Of a stretch of DNA of 64,000 nucleotides, positions 42,848 to 52,082 are shown piece by piece. The stretch spans positions 1,178,001-1,242,000 of the forward strand of contig NZ_AP026972.1 of assembly GCF_027924105.1 (NCBI RefSeq), written 5' to 3'. Positions within the stretch are counted from its first letter, which is position 1; each line of letters starts with the position of its first letter. Made by a program: the position numbers and the translations under genes. The notes under the pieces were generated by a model. It was not told where the DNA came from, made no database searches, and was given only the letters and a program-made list of their open reading frames with translations. This DNA comes from Polynucleobacter sp. KF022 (GTDB taxonomy: Bacteria; Pseudomonadota; Gammaproteobacteria; Burkholderiales; Burkholderiaceae).

Positions 42848-45040
42848 ATGCCCCAATTACTAGATAAATCCATCGAGATTCTGAGCGTTAAGCATCTCCG
42901 TGGCCCCAATATGTGGACCTACCATCCCGTTATAGAGGTATGGGTCGATATTGGCGATTTAGAGGACTACCCCTCTAATCTCATTCCTGGCTTTTATGAC
43001 CGACTTGTTAAAGCAATGCCAAGCCTGGTTGAACATCGTTGCAGCTATGGTGAAACTGGCGGATTCTTAAAGCGCGTTGAAGAAGGCACTTGGCCTGCTC
43101 ACATCATGGAGCACCTGACGCTTGAGTTACAAAATTTAGCCGGCATTCCTGGCGGTTTTGGCAAAGCACGTGATGGAGATCGTCGCGGTGTTTATAAAGT
43201 GATGGTGAGTGCAATCAATGAAGAGGTGACCCTCACTGCTCTCAAATATGCACGTGACCTCTATCTGGCTTTGGCACAAGACAACATCGATTGTGCTGCT
43301 CTAGTGCAAACCATCATCGAAAATTTACGCGATCTTGGGGACGATCTTTTACTAGGTCCTAGTACCGCTTGCATTGTGAATGCAGCAGAAGAGCGTGGCA
43401 TTCCATCGATTCGTTTATCTGAAGGCAACTTAGTTCAATTGGGCTATGGCGCCAAACAACGTCGTATCTGGACTGCTGAGACTGATCAAACAAGTGCGAT
43501 TGCAGAAACTATCTCTCGCGATAAAGATTTAACCAAGAGCTTGCTGCGCAGTGCTGGTGTACCAACCCCTGAAGGCAGAACCGTTACTAGTCCTGACGAC
43601 GCCTGGGAAGCTGCTCAAGATATTGGCTTACCGGTGGTGGTGAAACCAATCGACGGCAATCATGGTCGCGGTGTATTTATTAATCTTTATACCCAACAAG
43701 AAATTGAAGCAGCCTACGCGGTTGCGATTGATGAAGGTAGTGAAGTTTTAGTTGAGCGCCATATTGTTGGTGATGAACATCGCCTACTCGTGGTTGGCAA
43801 TAAAGTAGTTGCTGCTGCAAAAGGCGAGACAGTTTGGGTTACTGGCGATGGTAAGCATACTGTTTATGAGCTCATTCAAATTCAGATTAACTCTGATCCA
43901 CGTCGCGGCACTGCTGAAGAGCATCCTTTGAATCCTGTTCGAATTGACTCTGCAGTAGAGCTTGAACTGGTACGCCAACAACTAACTGGCGACAGCGTTC
44001 CCGCTATTGATCAAAAAGTATTGATTCAAAGTAACGGTAATGTTGCATTTGATGTCACAGACTTAATCCACCCCGATGTTGCTAGCCAAGTAGCTTTAGC
44101 CGCTCGTGTCGTTGGTCTAGAAATCGCAGGCGTTGATTTGGTTGCACAAGACATTAGCAAGCCATTGGCCGACCAAAATGCTGCTATTGTTGAAGTCAAT
44201 GCTGGCCCTGGCCTGCTGATGCACTTAAAACCTGCTAGCGGCAAACCTCAACCAGTTGGCAAAGAGATTGCGGATCACCTCTTTCCTCCTGGCACCGACT
44301 TCCGCATCCCAGTAGTAGGTGTTTGTGGCGAGCGCGGCAAAACGCCTGTCGCTGAAATGATTGCGCACTTCTTGCGCCTAACCAATGTCTATGTTGGCCT
44401 ATCTTGCAGCAAGGGATTATTTTTTGGCAATCGCGCCATACCGAATTCCAACGCATCCAATTGGGAGAATGCCCGTCGCACACTTCTGAATCGGGCAGTA
44501 GAAGCGGTGGTTATTGAGAACAATCACTTATCAATGCTGATCGAAGGCTTAGCCTACGATCGCTGCCAAGTTGGCGTGGTACTCAATGTAGATCCGAAAG
44601 CTAACTTCCCGCAGTATGCGATTTACGACGAGGATCAAGTCTTTAGCATCGTTCGCACACAGGTTGATGTAGTGCTACCCAATGGTACAGCGGTGCTAAA
44701 TGCAGATGATGTAATGTGCGTGCAAATGGCAGAGCTTTGCGATGGTGATGTCATCTTCTTTAGTGAAAATCCAGACTCTGAGATTATCAAAAATCATTTA
44801 CTGAATGGCGGACGTGCAGTAACGATTGGCAAACAGCAAATTACCCTGAAATCCGCTAAGTTGGATCAAAAATCAATCCCTGTACCGCGTCACTCAGAAG
44901 CAAACAACTCTACTCCTTGGAAGACTATGAACTTGGGCGCAGCGATTGCGGCTGCCTGGGCTTTAGATATTCCGTTTAACGTTATCGAAGCAGGTGCAGA
45001 AACTTTTGTACCTGACGCTACTACTGCTACAGGGGCTTAA
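42848..45040 (+). CDS. CphA' (shortened cyanophycin synthetase paralogue)
   Basis: 730 residues. The N-terminal domain begins with VKHLRGPNMWTYHPVIEVWV. The ATP-grasp domain (about 220-480) carries PIDGNHGRGVFINL and AIVEVNAGPGLLMHLKP. The Mur-ligase-like part has VVGVCGERGKTPVAEM at about 488-503, where true CphA has TGTNGKTTT, so the P-loop is altered. About 125 C-terminal residues, including the DYGHNPDAM block, are missing. It probably keeps one ligase activity or plays a structural role with CphA. It ends directly at the cphA start codon. Confidence 0.88.
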   Translation: MPQLLDKSIEILSVKHLRGPNMWTYHPVIEVWVDIGDLEDYPSNLIPGFYDRLVKAMPSLVEHRCSYGETGGFLKRVEEGTWPAHIMEHLTLELQNLAGIPGGFGKARDGDRRGVYKVMVSAINEEVTLTALKYARDLYLALAQDNIDCAALVQTIIENLRDLGDDLLLGPSTACIVNAAEERGIPSIRLSEGNLVQLGYGAKQRRIWTAETDQTSAIAETISRDKDLTKSLLRSAGVPTPEGRTVTSPDDAWEAAQDIGLPVVVKPIDGNHGRGVFINLYTQQEIEAAYAVAIDEGSEVLVERHIVGDEHRLLVVGNKVVAAAKGETVWVTGDGKHTVYELIQIQINSDPRRGTAEEHPLNPVRIDSAVELELVRQQLTGDSVPAIDQKVLIQSNGNVAFDVTDLIHPDVASQVALAARVVGLEIAGVDLVAQDISKPLADQNAAIVEVNAGPGLLMHLKPASGKPQPVGKEIADHLFPPGTDFRIPVVGVCGERGKTPVAEMIAHFLRLTNVYVGLSCSKGLFFGNRAIPNSNASNWENARRTLLNRAVEAVVIENNHLSMLIEGLAYDRCQVGVVLNVDPKANFPQYAIYDEDQVFSIVRTQVDVVLPNGTAVLNADDVMCVQMAELCDGDVIFFSENPDSEIIKNHLLNGGRAVTIGKQQITLKSAKLDQKSIPVPRHSEANNSTPWKTMNLGAAIAAAWALDIPFNVIEAGAETFVPDATTATGA

Positions 45041-47611
45041 TTGGAAATTACCCGTATTCGCATGTTGCGCGGCCCAAATTTATGGAGTCGCCACACTGCT
45101 TTAGAAGCCATTGTTTCTTGTGATGCATCTGAGCGGTCTATAGATTCTATTCCCCAGTTTGAAACTAAGATTCGTGAACGCTTTCCACAGCTCGGTAGTA
45201 TGCGTCGTGGTGGCCACAATGAAGTGCTATCCCTTGCGCATGCTCTTGAGCACGCTGCTCTTGGCCTTCAAGCTCAAGCAGGTTGTCCAGTTACCTTTAG
45301 TCGCACAGTACAAACGATCGATGTTGGCGTCTATCAAGTGGTGGTTGAATACATAGAAGAAGTCGTTGGTCGAATGGCTTTCGACTTTGGCTTTGCTTTA
45401 ATTCAAGCAACACTGAACGACGCACCCTTTGATCTAGCTGCAGCCCTCTCCGAATTAGAAGCACTTTATGAAGACGTCCGTTTGGGGCCCAGCACTGGAT
45501 CCATCGTCGATGCTGCCGTACAGCGCAATATCCCCTATCGCCGTATGACCGAAGGCAGCATGGTGCAATTTGGTTGGGGCAGCAAACAAAAACGTATTCA
45601 AGCTGCAGAAACCAGCGATACCAGTGCAATTGCAGAAGCTATTGCACAAGACAAAGAGCTCACTAAGAATTTACTCGCCGCTGCTGGCGTATCAGTACCT
45701 ATTGGTGAGGTAGTAACAACTGCGGATGATGCTTGGCGTGCCGCTCAAAAAATTGGTGGCGCCATTGTTTTAAAACCAAAAGATGGCAATCAAGGTAAAG
45801 GTGTCGTTGCCAACATTCAGACTGAAGAAGAAGTGCGCGCTGGCTTTATCGTGACCCAAGCCTTTGGTCGTGAAACCATTGTTGAACGCTATCTGCCAGG
45901 CGCAGACTACCGCTTGCTAGTAGTAGGCAATCGTCTTTCTGCTGCTGCACGCCGCGAACCCGCCCAGGTGGTTGGTGACGGCACGCATACCGTTGCCGAA
46001 TTAGTTGAAATAGAAAACAAAAATCCATTGCGCGGTGATGGTCATGCTACCGCTCTGACAAAGATTCGTTTTGATGACATTGCCCTAGCCCATTTAGCAA
46101 GCTCTGGCCTTACCCCACAACATGTTCCCAAAACTGGTGAGCGAGTTTTACTGCGCAACAACGCCAACCTGAGTACCGGCGGCACCGCAACGGATGTGAC
46201 TGACGATGTTCATCCTGATGTTGCTGCAAGCGCTGTTGCAGCTGCTCAAATGATTGGGCTTGATATTGCTGGCGTAGACATTCTTTGTGAGTCCATCTAT
46301 AAACCGCTGGAACAGCAAGGTGGTGGCATTGTGGAAGTGAACGCTGCACCTGGTTTGCGTATGCACCTCAAACCATCCTATGGCAAAGGTCGTCCTGTTG
46401 GCGAAGACATCGTCAATATGATGTTCCCTCCAGGTGAAGATGGACGCATTCCCGTAGTTGCAGTTACTGGCACTAATGGTAAAACCACTACCGTTCGCCT
46501 AATCTCTCATTTATTAAATGAAACTGGGTTACGCGTTGGTATGACTGGTACAGATGGTGTTTATATCAACCATCGCTTAATCGACACCGGTGATTGCAGC
46601 GGTCCGAAGAGCGCCCGTAACGTCCTAATGCATCCCGATGTGGATGCAGCAGTATTGGAGACTGCACGTGGCGGTATGCTTCGTGAGGGTCTTGGTTTTG
46701 ATCGCTGCGAAGTTGCGGTTGTCACCAATATTGGCGAAGGTGATCACCTAGGCCTCAATTACATTACCAGTGTGGAAGATTTAGCCATTCTCAAGCGAGT
46801 CATTGTTCAAAACGTTGCCCCTACTGGTGCTGCAGTTCTCAATGCTGCTGATCCAATGGTTGCAAAGATGGGTGACAAATGTGCTGGGCGAGTTATTTTC
46901 TTTGCCCAAAACCAGCATCATCCGGTCATTGCAGCGCATCGCGCTAAGAATAAAAAAGTAATTTACTTTGATGGTACTTATATAGTTGCCTCTAAGGGTT
47001 CACGCGTGATGTTCCGCTTCCCTGTCAGCGAGATTCCATTGACTCAAAATGGTGTTCTTGGTTTCCAGGTAGAAAATGTGATGGCCTCTATTGGTGCCGC
47101 CTGGGCTCTAGACTTGGATGCGGAAAAGATTGCTCGAGGGCTGCATAGCTTTGAGAGCAATGCCAATTCTGTGCCAGGACGCTTTAACCAATTCCAACAC
47201 AATGGCGCAACCGTCATTGCTGACTATGGTCACAATCCTGATGCAATGCGTGCTTTAACCAGCGCTATTGAAGCGATGAAGCCGAATAAGAGTCATGTGG
47301 TGATTAGCGGTGCAGGCGATCGTCGCGATGAAGATATTCGTGACCTCACTCGCATCCTAGGCAATGCTTTTGATAACGTCATCCTCTATCAAGATGCCTG
47401 CCAGCGTGGGCGTGAAGATGGCGAAGTATTAAAGCTACTGCAAGAAGGTCTAGTTGGAGCTACTAAGGCAAAGCAAATCAAGGAAATTCATGGTGAATTT
47501 AAAGCCATTGATACCGCTCTAGAAGATCTATCTGCTGGCGATATCTGCCTCATCCTCATTGATCAAGTAGAAGAATCGCTTGCCTACCTCAAAGAAAAGG
47601 TAAAGCCTTAA
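45041..47611 (+). CDS. cphA: Cyanophycin synthetase CphA
   Basis: 856 residues, full length. It starts at TTG 45041 directly after the cphA' stop, with AGGGG 5 nt upstream. The opening is MEITRIRMLRGPNLWSRH. The ATP-grasp domain (about 165-470) has KPKDGNQGKGVVAN and IVEVNAAPGLRMHLKP and adds aspartate. The Mur-ligase domain has P-loop VTGTNGKTTT (about 474-483) and a late DYGHNPDAM and adds arginine. It polymerises multi-L-arginyl-poly-L-aspartate, a nitrogen reserve. No cyanophycinase gene (cphB) is in the window. Confidence 0.95.
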   Translation: MEITRIRMLRGPNLWSRHTALEAIVSCDASERSIDSIPQFETKIRERFPQLGSMRRGGHNEVLSLAHALEHAALGLQAQAGCPVTFSRTVQTIDVGVYQVVVEYIEEVVGRMAFDFGFALIQATLNDAPFDLAAALSELEALYEDVRLGPSTGSIVDAAVQRNIPYRRMTEGSMVQFGWGSKQKRIQAAETSDTSAIAEAIAQDKELTKNLLAAAGVSVPIGEVVTTADDAWRAAQKIGGAIVLKPKDGNQGKGVVANIQTEEEVRAGFIVTQAFGRETIVERYLPGADYRLLVVGNRLSAAARREPAQVVGDGTHTVAELVEIENKNPLRGDGHATALTKIRFDDIALAHLASSGLTPQHVPKTGERVLLRNNANLSTGGTATDVTDDVHPDVAASAVAAAQMIGLDIAGVDILCESIYKPLEQQGGGIVEVNAAPGLRMHLKPSYGKGRPVGEDIVNMMFPPGEDGRIPVVAVTGTNGKTTTVRLISHLLNETGLRVGMTGTDGVYINHRLIDTGDCSGPKSARNVLMHPDVDAAVLETARGGMLREGLGFDRCEVAVVTNIGEGDHLGLNYITSVEDLAILKRVIVQNVAPTGAAVLNAADPMVAKMGDKCAGRVIFFAQNQHHPVIAAHRAKNKKVIYFDGTYIVASKGSRVMFRFPVSEIPLTQNGVLGFQVENVMASIGAAWALDLDAEKIARGLHSFESNANSVPGRFNQFQHNGATVIADYGHNPDAMRALTSAIEAMKPNKSHVVISGAGDRRDEDIRDLTRILGNAFDNVILYQDACQRGREDGEVLKLLQEGLVGATKAKQIKEIHGEFKAIDTALEDLSAGDICLILIDQVEESLAYLKEKVKP

Positions 47612-47636
47612 AGGCATTTGCTCTCTCAAATTAATT

Positions 47637-47678
47637 CCAAGTAAAAACCCCAATCAGTTGATTGGGGTTTTTACTTGG
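47637..47678. terminator. Very long bidirectional terminator between cphA and fbp
   Basis: A 42-nt palindrome: a 20-bp perfect stem around a 2-nt centre, with AAAAACCCC on one side and GGGGTTTTT on the other. It ends cphA (+) and fbp (-). Confidence 0.85.
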
Positions 47679-47692
47679 AGAAGTTGATCTAC

Positions 47693-48691
47693 TTATGAGT
47701 GATAGTGCTGAATACGATCGATCTCTTCTTTCGAACCCAACATCACAGAAACGCGCTCATGTAAATCGGTTGGCTGTAAATCCATAATGAGATCTGTACC
47801 ATTGGTAGAAGCACCGCCCGCCTGCTCCACCAAGAAACTCATAGGGTTGGCTTCATACATCAAGCGTAACTTGCCAGGCTTATGTGGTTCACGTTGGTCC
47901 CATGGATACATAAATACTCCGCCACGGGATAGGACGCGATGCACATCAGCCACCATGGAGGCGATCCAACGCATATTGAAATCCTTATCGCGCGCACCAC
48001 TCACGCCAGCAAGGCACTCTTCAACATAACGGCGTACTGGGTCAGCCCAGTGACGCATGTTGGACATGTTGATTGCAAACTCTTTAGTGGAGTGGGAAAT
48101 TGTTACCGAATCCTTGATCAATAAAAACTCACCAGTAACTTTATTGAGCGTAAACATTACTACACCGTCGCCCAAGGTCAATGCCATGGTGGTTTGCGGA
48201 CCATACACAACATAACCAGCAGCAACCTGATGGCGACCTGACAATAAGAAATCAGAAGTCTGTAATGGCGCATTAGGATCTTGCTTCTTCAGCACAGAAA
48301 AAATGGTCCCGATAGAAACGTTCACATCAATATTGGATGAGCCATCCAATGGATCGAACAGCAGCAAGTAATCGCCCGTACCGTTTACTGGTACTGGCAA
48401 CTCCATCTCTTCAGAAGCCAAACCAGCAAGTGATTTGCAGCCCTTCACTCCATCAATCAGCAAATCATTTGCAATGATGTCGAGTTTTTGTTGGACTTCG
48501 CCTTGTACGTTGCCGGTACCTGCAGAGCCGAGCAAACCAATCAATGCGCCCTGAGCCACTTCATGACTCAGTGTTGAACAGGTATTGACTACTGCCGTCA
48601 GCAAATCTTGCAATCCAGCAGGAATAGCTGCGCCCGCAGGTTTTGCAGATGTTAAATACTGCTTGAAATTAATATGGGTACTTGAGGACAA
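47693..48691 (-). CDS. fbp: Fructose-1,6-bisphosphatase class I
   Basis: 332 residues. The metal-binding LLLFDPLDGSSNIDVN and the substrate loop KLRLMYEANPMSFLVEQAGG are intact, ending in a SKEEIDRI-type tail. It runs the gluconeogenic dephosphorylation of fructose 1,6-bisphosphate. The TTG start at 48691 has a GGAG 9 nt upstream. It stands alone, between the long terminator and pepN. Confidence 0.95.
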   Translation of the reverse strand: MSSSTHINFKQYLTSAKPAGAAIPAGLQDLLTAVVNTCSTLSHEVAQGALIGLLGSAGTGNVQGEVQQKLDIIANDLLIDGVKGCKSLAGLASEEMELPVPVNGTGDYLLLFDPLDGSSNIDVNVSIGTIFSVLKKQDPNAPLQTSDFLLSGRHQVAAGYVVYGPQTTMALTLGDGVVMFTLNKVTGEFLLIKDSVTISHSTKEFAINMSNMRHWADPVRRYVEECLAGVSGARDKDFNMRWIASMVADVHRVLSRGGVFMYPWDQREPHKPGKLRLMYEANPMSFLVEQAGGASTNGTDLIMDLQPTDLHERVSVMLGSKEEIDRIQHYHS

Positions 48692-48757
48692 AGATATTTC
48701 TCCAGTTTTTTGCCAAAGTGGTTTATTGGACTCTATTTTGCCTTGTTATTTAGGGGG

Positions 48758-51367
48758 CTAGTTACCTAGCGCCTTTCCTATCACCTCTCTCACATCTGGA
48801 GAGAGCGTCTGGCACGCCGAAACCCGCTCCAGAGCCGCTTTCATGCAATCTTGATAGGGTTGAGCAAATAAGCGCCAGCGATCCAGAGCTCTAGCAAGAC
48901 GAGCCGCTACCTGAGGATTGATGGGATCAAGCGCTAAGACACTATCAGCCCAGAACTCATAGCCACTGCCGTCAGCCTGATGAAAACTTGCCGGGTTATT
49001 TGCACAGAAGGCATGAATGACGCTGCGTACTCGGTTGGGATTATTTAACTTAAACGCAGGATGTTCGCGCAGCTTCTTCACTTCTTCCAGCGTAGAGTCA
49101 AGACCATCAACTGGCGGACGGCTTGATTGCAAGCCAAACCACTTATCAATTACTAAAGCATCATTGGCGAATCGGTTGTAGAAATCAATTAAACAATCTT
49201 TGGCTGGTTTTGCGCCATGCACCACCAACGCAGCTAAAGCAGCGTAACGATCCGTCATATTGTCAGCAATTTGATACTGATTAGCGGCCATTGGCGCCCA
49301 CACTCCAGGCGCCGCTTCAAGCAACATACTTAAAGACAAGTTCTTGAGTGCGCGCTTTCCAGAATCGACTCCATCTGACTTAAATGGTCCGGGTGTTTGC
49401 ATCTGCTGATACAGCGCAGCCCACTCTAACTGGAGTTGCTTAGCAATTTCTCTGCGGAAGGCACGGCGTGCACTAAATATCTTCTGCGGATCCACGCTCG
49501 TACATTGCTCATACAAATAGGACTCCGCAGGTAGCGTCAGGGCTAGATCTTTAAAGGCTGAATCCAAGCTAGGATCAAGCAGGATATTGCGATAGGCCTC
49601 AATGAGTTGGGCATCTGGCAAGCGATTGTTCAGAATCATTTGCATTGCCAATTTTTGGCCTGCCTCCCAGCGATTAAATGCATCGTCATCGCTAGAGAAT
49701 AGCGTCAGAAGATCGGCCTCAGACTGCTCAAAGTCCAAGTTGATTGGGGCTGAGAAATTGCGATTCATCGAGAGCACTGGTCGCTCTGTAATATTGTCAA
49801 AGGTCCATGTCTGACTATCTTGCGTCAACTCTAATAACTGTTCCGTCTGATCATTAGCTTTAGTAATTAAGCGCATCTTGAGCGGAATATGAAAAGGCTT
49901 CTTCTCTGGCTGACCGGGACTGGGTGCACAACTTTGCGTCAACGTGAGTTGGTACTGTTTTTTGGCGGCATCGTAATGCTCTTGCACCTTCACTCGTGGA
50001 GTCCCTGCTTGGCTATACCAATTCTTGAATTGAGTGAGGTCTTTGCCATTGGCATCGGCCATCGCCATCAAGAAATCATCGCAGGTCACTGCTTGACCGT
50101 CATGGCGCTTGAAATACAAATCCATGCCCTTACGGAAACCATCCCTACCAAGCAGGGTTTGGTACATCCGAACTACCTCAGAGCCCTTCTCATACACGGT
50201 AACGGTATAGAAGTTATTAATCTCTTGGTATTCATCAGGACGAATCGGATGCGCCATCGGACCCGCATCCTCTGGGAATTGGAGCTGACGTAGCAATCGA
50301 ACATCTTCAATGCGTTTAACTGCCCTACCGGATTCGCTGCCCATTTGGTCTGCGGAAAACTCTTGGTCCCTAAATACCGTTAAACCTTCCTTCAGCGATA
50401 ACTGAAACCAATCCTGACAAGTGACGCGATTACCAGTCCAGTTGTGGAAGTATTCATGTGCAACAACGCTTTCAATATTGGCAAAGTCAGCATCAGTAGC
50501 AGTTTCTGGTTGTGCAAGGACAAACTTGGTGTTGAATATGTTCAAACCCTTGTTTTCCATTGCGCCCATATTGAAATCACTAACAGCCACAATCATGAAG
50601 CGCTCTAAATCCAATTCCAAACCAAAGCGCTTCTCATCCCAGTGGATTGAAGCAATCAAAGAGTCCATGGCATGACGGGTTTTCTTCAAATCATGCGGCT
50701 CAACCCAAATCTGCAAGAGCTTCTTAGCACCACTGCTGGTCGTAATAGTCTCTTCAATACACTCCAACTTGCCTGCCACCAAGGCAAACAAGTACGAAGG
50801 TTTAGGAAACGGGTCTTCCCAGGTAGCGCTGTGCCAGCCATTTGGAAGTTTTTCTGTATTAATCAAGTTACCGTTAGATAACAAGACCGGGCACTCTGCT
50901 TCACGAGCACGTAGCGTTACTTTAAATCGTGCCATGACGTCTGGACGATCTAGGAAATAAGTAATCTTTCTAAAACCCTCTGCCTCACACTGCGTAAAGA
51001 AGTTGCCATTAGAAACGTACAAACCCATCAAGGTGGTATTTTTCTCGGGTACACAAACGCAAATAATTTCAACAACAAATTTTTCTTGACCTTCATTTGG
51101 TAAAGAATGAATAGTGAGTGTTTCTGGGGTTAATTCAAAATGACGATGAGCTTCGCCGTTAATCCGCAAGCTGACAAATTCAAGTTCATGCCCCATTAAG
51201 ACGAGGGGCGCCCCTGGTTCAAAACTTTTACCTGGCAACACTTCAATTCGACTTTTAACAATCGTTCTAGATGGGTCTAAGGCAATATCGAGCTCGACCT
51301 GATCGAAGTTGTAAACAGGTGGGCGATATTCGAGCCGACGAAAGCTCTGTGAGAGATCAGTTTTCAT
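48758..51367 (-). CDS. pepN: Aminopeptidase N (M1 family)
   Basis: 869 residues, standard for gammaproteobacterial-type PepN. The GAMENKGLNIFN exopeptidase motif and the zinc site HEYFHNWTGNRV...LKEGLTVFRDQ are present. The C-terminal DUF3458/ARM part fills residues beyond about 440. It trims N-terminal residues in the cytosol. There is no SD; TAAAAT (51379-51374) ends exactly 6 nt before the ATG, predicting a leaderless message. Confidence 0.95.
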   Translation of the reverse strand: MKTDLSQSFRRLEYRPPVYNFDQVELDIALDPSRTIVKSRIEVLPGKSFEPGAPLVLMGHELEFVSLRINGEAHRHFELTPETLTIHSLPNEGQEKFVVEIICVCVPEKNTTLMGLYVSNGNFFTQCEAEGFRKITYFLDRPDVMARFKVTLRAREAECPVLLSNGNLINTEKLPNGWHSATWEDPFPKPSYLFALVAGKLECIEETITTSSGAKKLLQIWVEPHDLKKTRHAMDSLIASIHWDEKRFGLELDLERFMIVAVSDFNMGAMENKGLNIFNTKFVLAQPETATDADFANIESVVAHEYFHNWTGNRVTCQDWFQLSLKEGLTVFRDQEFSADQMGSESGRAVKRIEDVRLLRQLQFPEDAGPMAHPIRPDEYQEINNFYTVTVYEKGSEVVRMYQTLLGRDGFRKGMDLYFKRHDGQAVTCDDFLMAMADANGKDLTQFKNWYSQAGTPRVKVQEHYDAAKKQYQLTLTQSCAPSPGQPEKKPFHIPLKMRLITKANDQTEQLLELTQDSQTWTFDNITERPVLSMNRNFSAPINLDFEQSEADLLTLFSSDDDAFNRWEAGQKLAMQMILNNRLPDAQLIEAYRNILLDPSLDSAFKDLALTLPAESYLYEQCTSVDPQKIFSARRAFRREIAKQLQLEWAALYQQMQTPGPFKSDGVDSGKRALKNLSLSMLLEAAPGVWAPMAANQYQIADNMTDRYAALAALVVHGAKPAKDCLIDFYNRFANDALVIDKWFGLQSSRPPVDGLDSTLEEVKKLREHPAFKLNNPNRVRSVIHAFCANNPASFHQADGSGYEFWADSVLALDPINPQVAARLARALDRWRLFAQPYQDCMKAALERVSACQTLSPDVREVIGKALGN

Positions 51368-51373
51368 CAGCCT

Positions 51374-51379
51374 ATTTTA
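51374..51379 (-). promoter_or_regulatory. -10 hexamer for probably leaderless pepN mRNA
   Basis: Minus strand TAAAAT, then AGGCTG, then ATG 51367. The spacing matches trxB, pdxH, argH, the lysE-like gene and the CorA-like gene. The -35 is weak. Confidence 0.45.
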
Positions 51380-51412
51380 AGTCTACGATGACAGACGGGT
51401 ATACCGACTAAA

Positions 51413-51988
51413 TCAAGCCCAGATTAAGGTGGCAATCCCAATGGCAATAAAGGTAATGGCAGCTACCGCATGCACCCACTTGATAGGCATGCGCTTAGTG
51501 AATTTTTGGCCAATCCAGACCGCAGGCGCGTTTGCCAACATCATCCCCAATGTGGTGCCAATGGTTACCGAGACTACATCTTCATAACGGGCACCTAAGG
51601 CGATCGTCGCAATTTGCGTCTTATCGCCCATCTCGGCTAAAAAGAACAAACCTGTGGTTAGCAAAAATACTTGTAGGGCTTTGTCGGCGACTTTAGACCC
51701 AGATGCATCGTCAATGTGATCTGGTACTAATAACCATAAACCAATACCCAAGAAACTTAAACCTAAAATCCAGCGCATGACATCAGGCGATACTAGGGTC
51801 GTTAACCAATGGCCTAGCAAAGCAGCACACGCATGGTTAGCAATCGTAGCGATAAAGATTCCGGCGATGATCGCTAATGCTTGCTTTGGATAGCGGGCAG
51901 CAAGCATCAAAGAAAGTAATTGAGTTTTATCGCCCATCTCCGCCAAGGCTACCACCCCGGTAGAGAGCGCTAATGCTGAAAAATCCAT
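51413..51988 (-). CDS. TMEM165/GDT1 (UPF0016) family cation exporter
   Basis: A 191-residue protein with six helices in two repeats, each holding the family signature EMGDKTQ (ALAEMGDKTQLLSL and FLAEMGDKTQIATI). The family exports Mn2+ or Ca2+ in exchange for protons; bacterial members such as MneA protect against manganese. No SD is visible. The 75 bp before the start can fold into a long-range structure (51999-52060). Confidence 0.85.
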   Translation of the reverse strand: MDFSALALSTGVVALAEMGDKTQLLSLMLAARYPKQALAIIAGIFIATIANHACAALLGHWLTTLVSPDVMRWILGLSFLGIGLWLLVPDHIDDASGSKVADKALQVFLLTTGLFFLAEMGDKTQIATIALGARYEDVVSVTIGTTLGMMLANAPAVWIGQKFTKRMPIKWVHAVAAITFIAIGIATLIWA

Positions 51989-51998
51989 GTATTCAGTA

Positions 51999-52060
51999 GG
52001 TCCAGTAAGTTTTGTAATGTTTAGTGCATTAGGGATAGTTTAAATCCCTGACCCACTGGA
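51999..52060 (-). promoter_or_regulatory. Structured RNA leader before the GDT1-family gene
   Basis: Minus strand: a perfect 9-bp outer stem AGGTCCAGT...ACTGGACCT encloses an inner hairpin AGGGAT/ATCCCT (7-nt loop). No T-run follows, so it is not a terminator. It ends about 10 nt before the ATG. It does not show the conserved loops of the yybP-ykoY manganese riboswitch. It could be a new cis-regulatory RNA or a relic. Confidence 0.4.
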
Positions 52061-52082
52061 CCTGCTTATTCCTACAAATGCG

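Noticed and set aside
51989..52082. yybP-ykoY manganese riboswitch before the GDT1-family gene
   Set aside because: The location fits but the conserved loop bases are not visible, so only a structured leader is reported.
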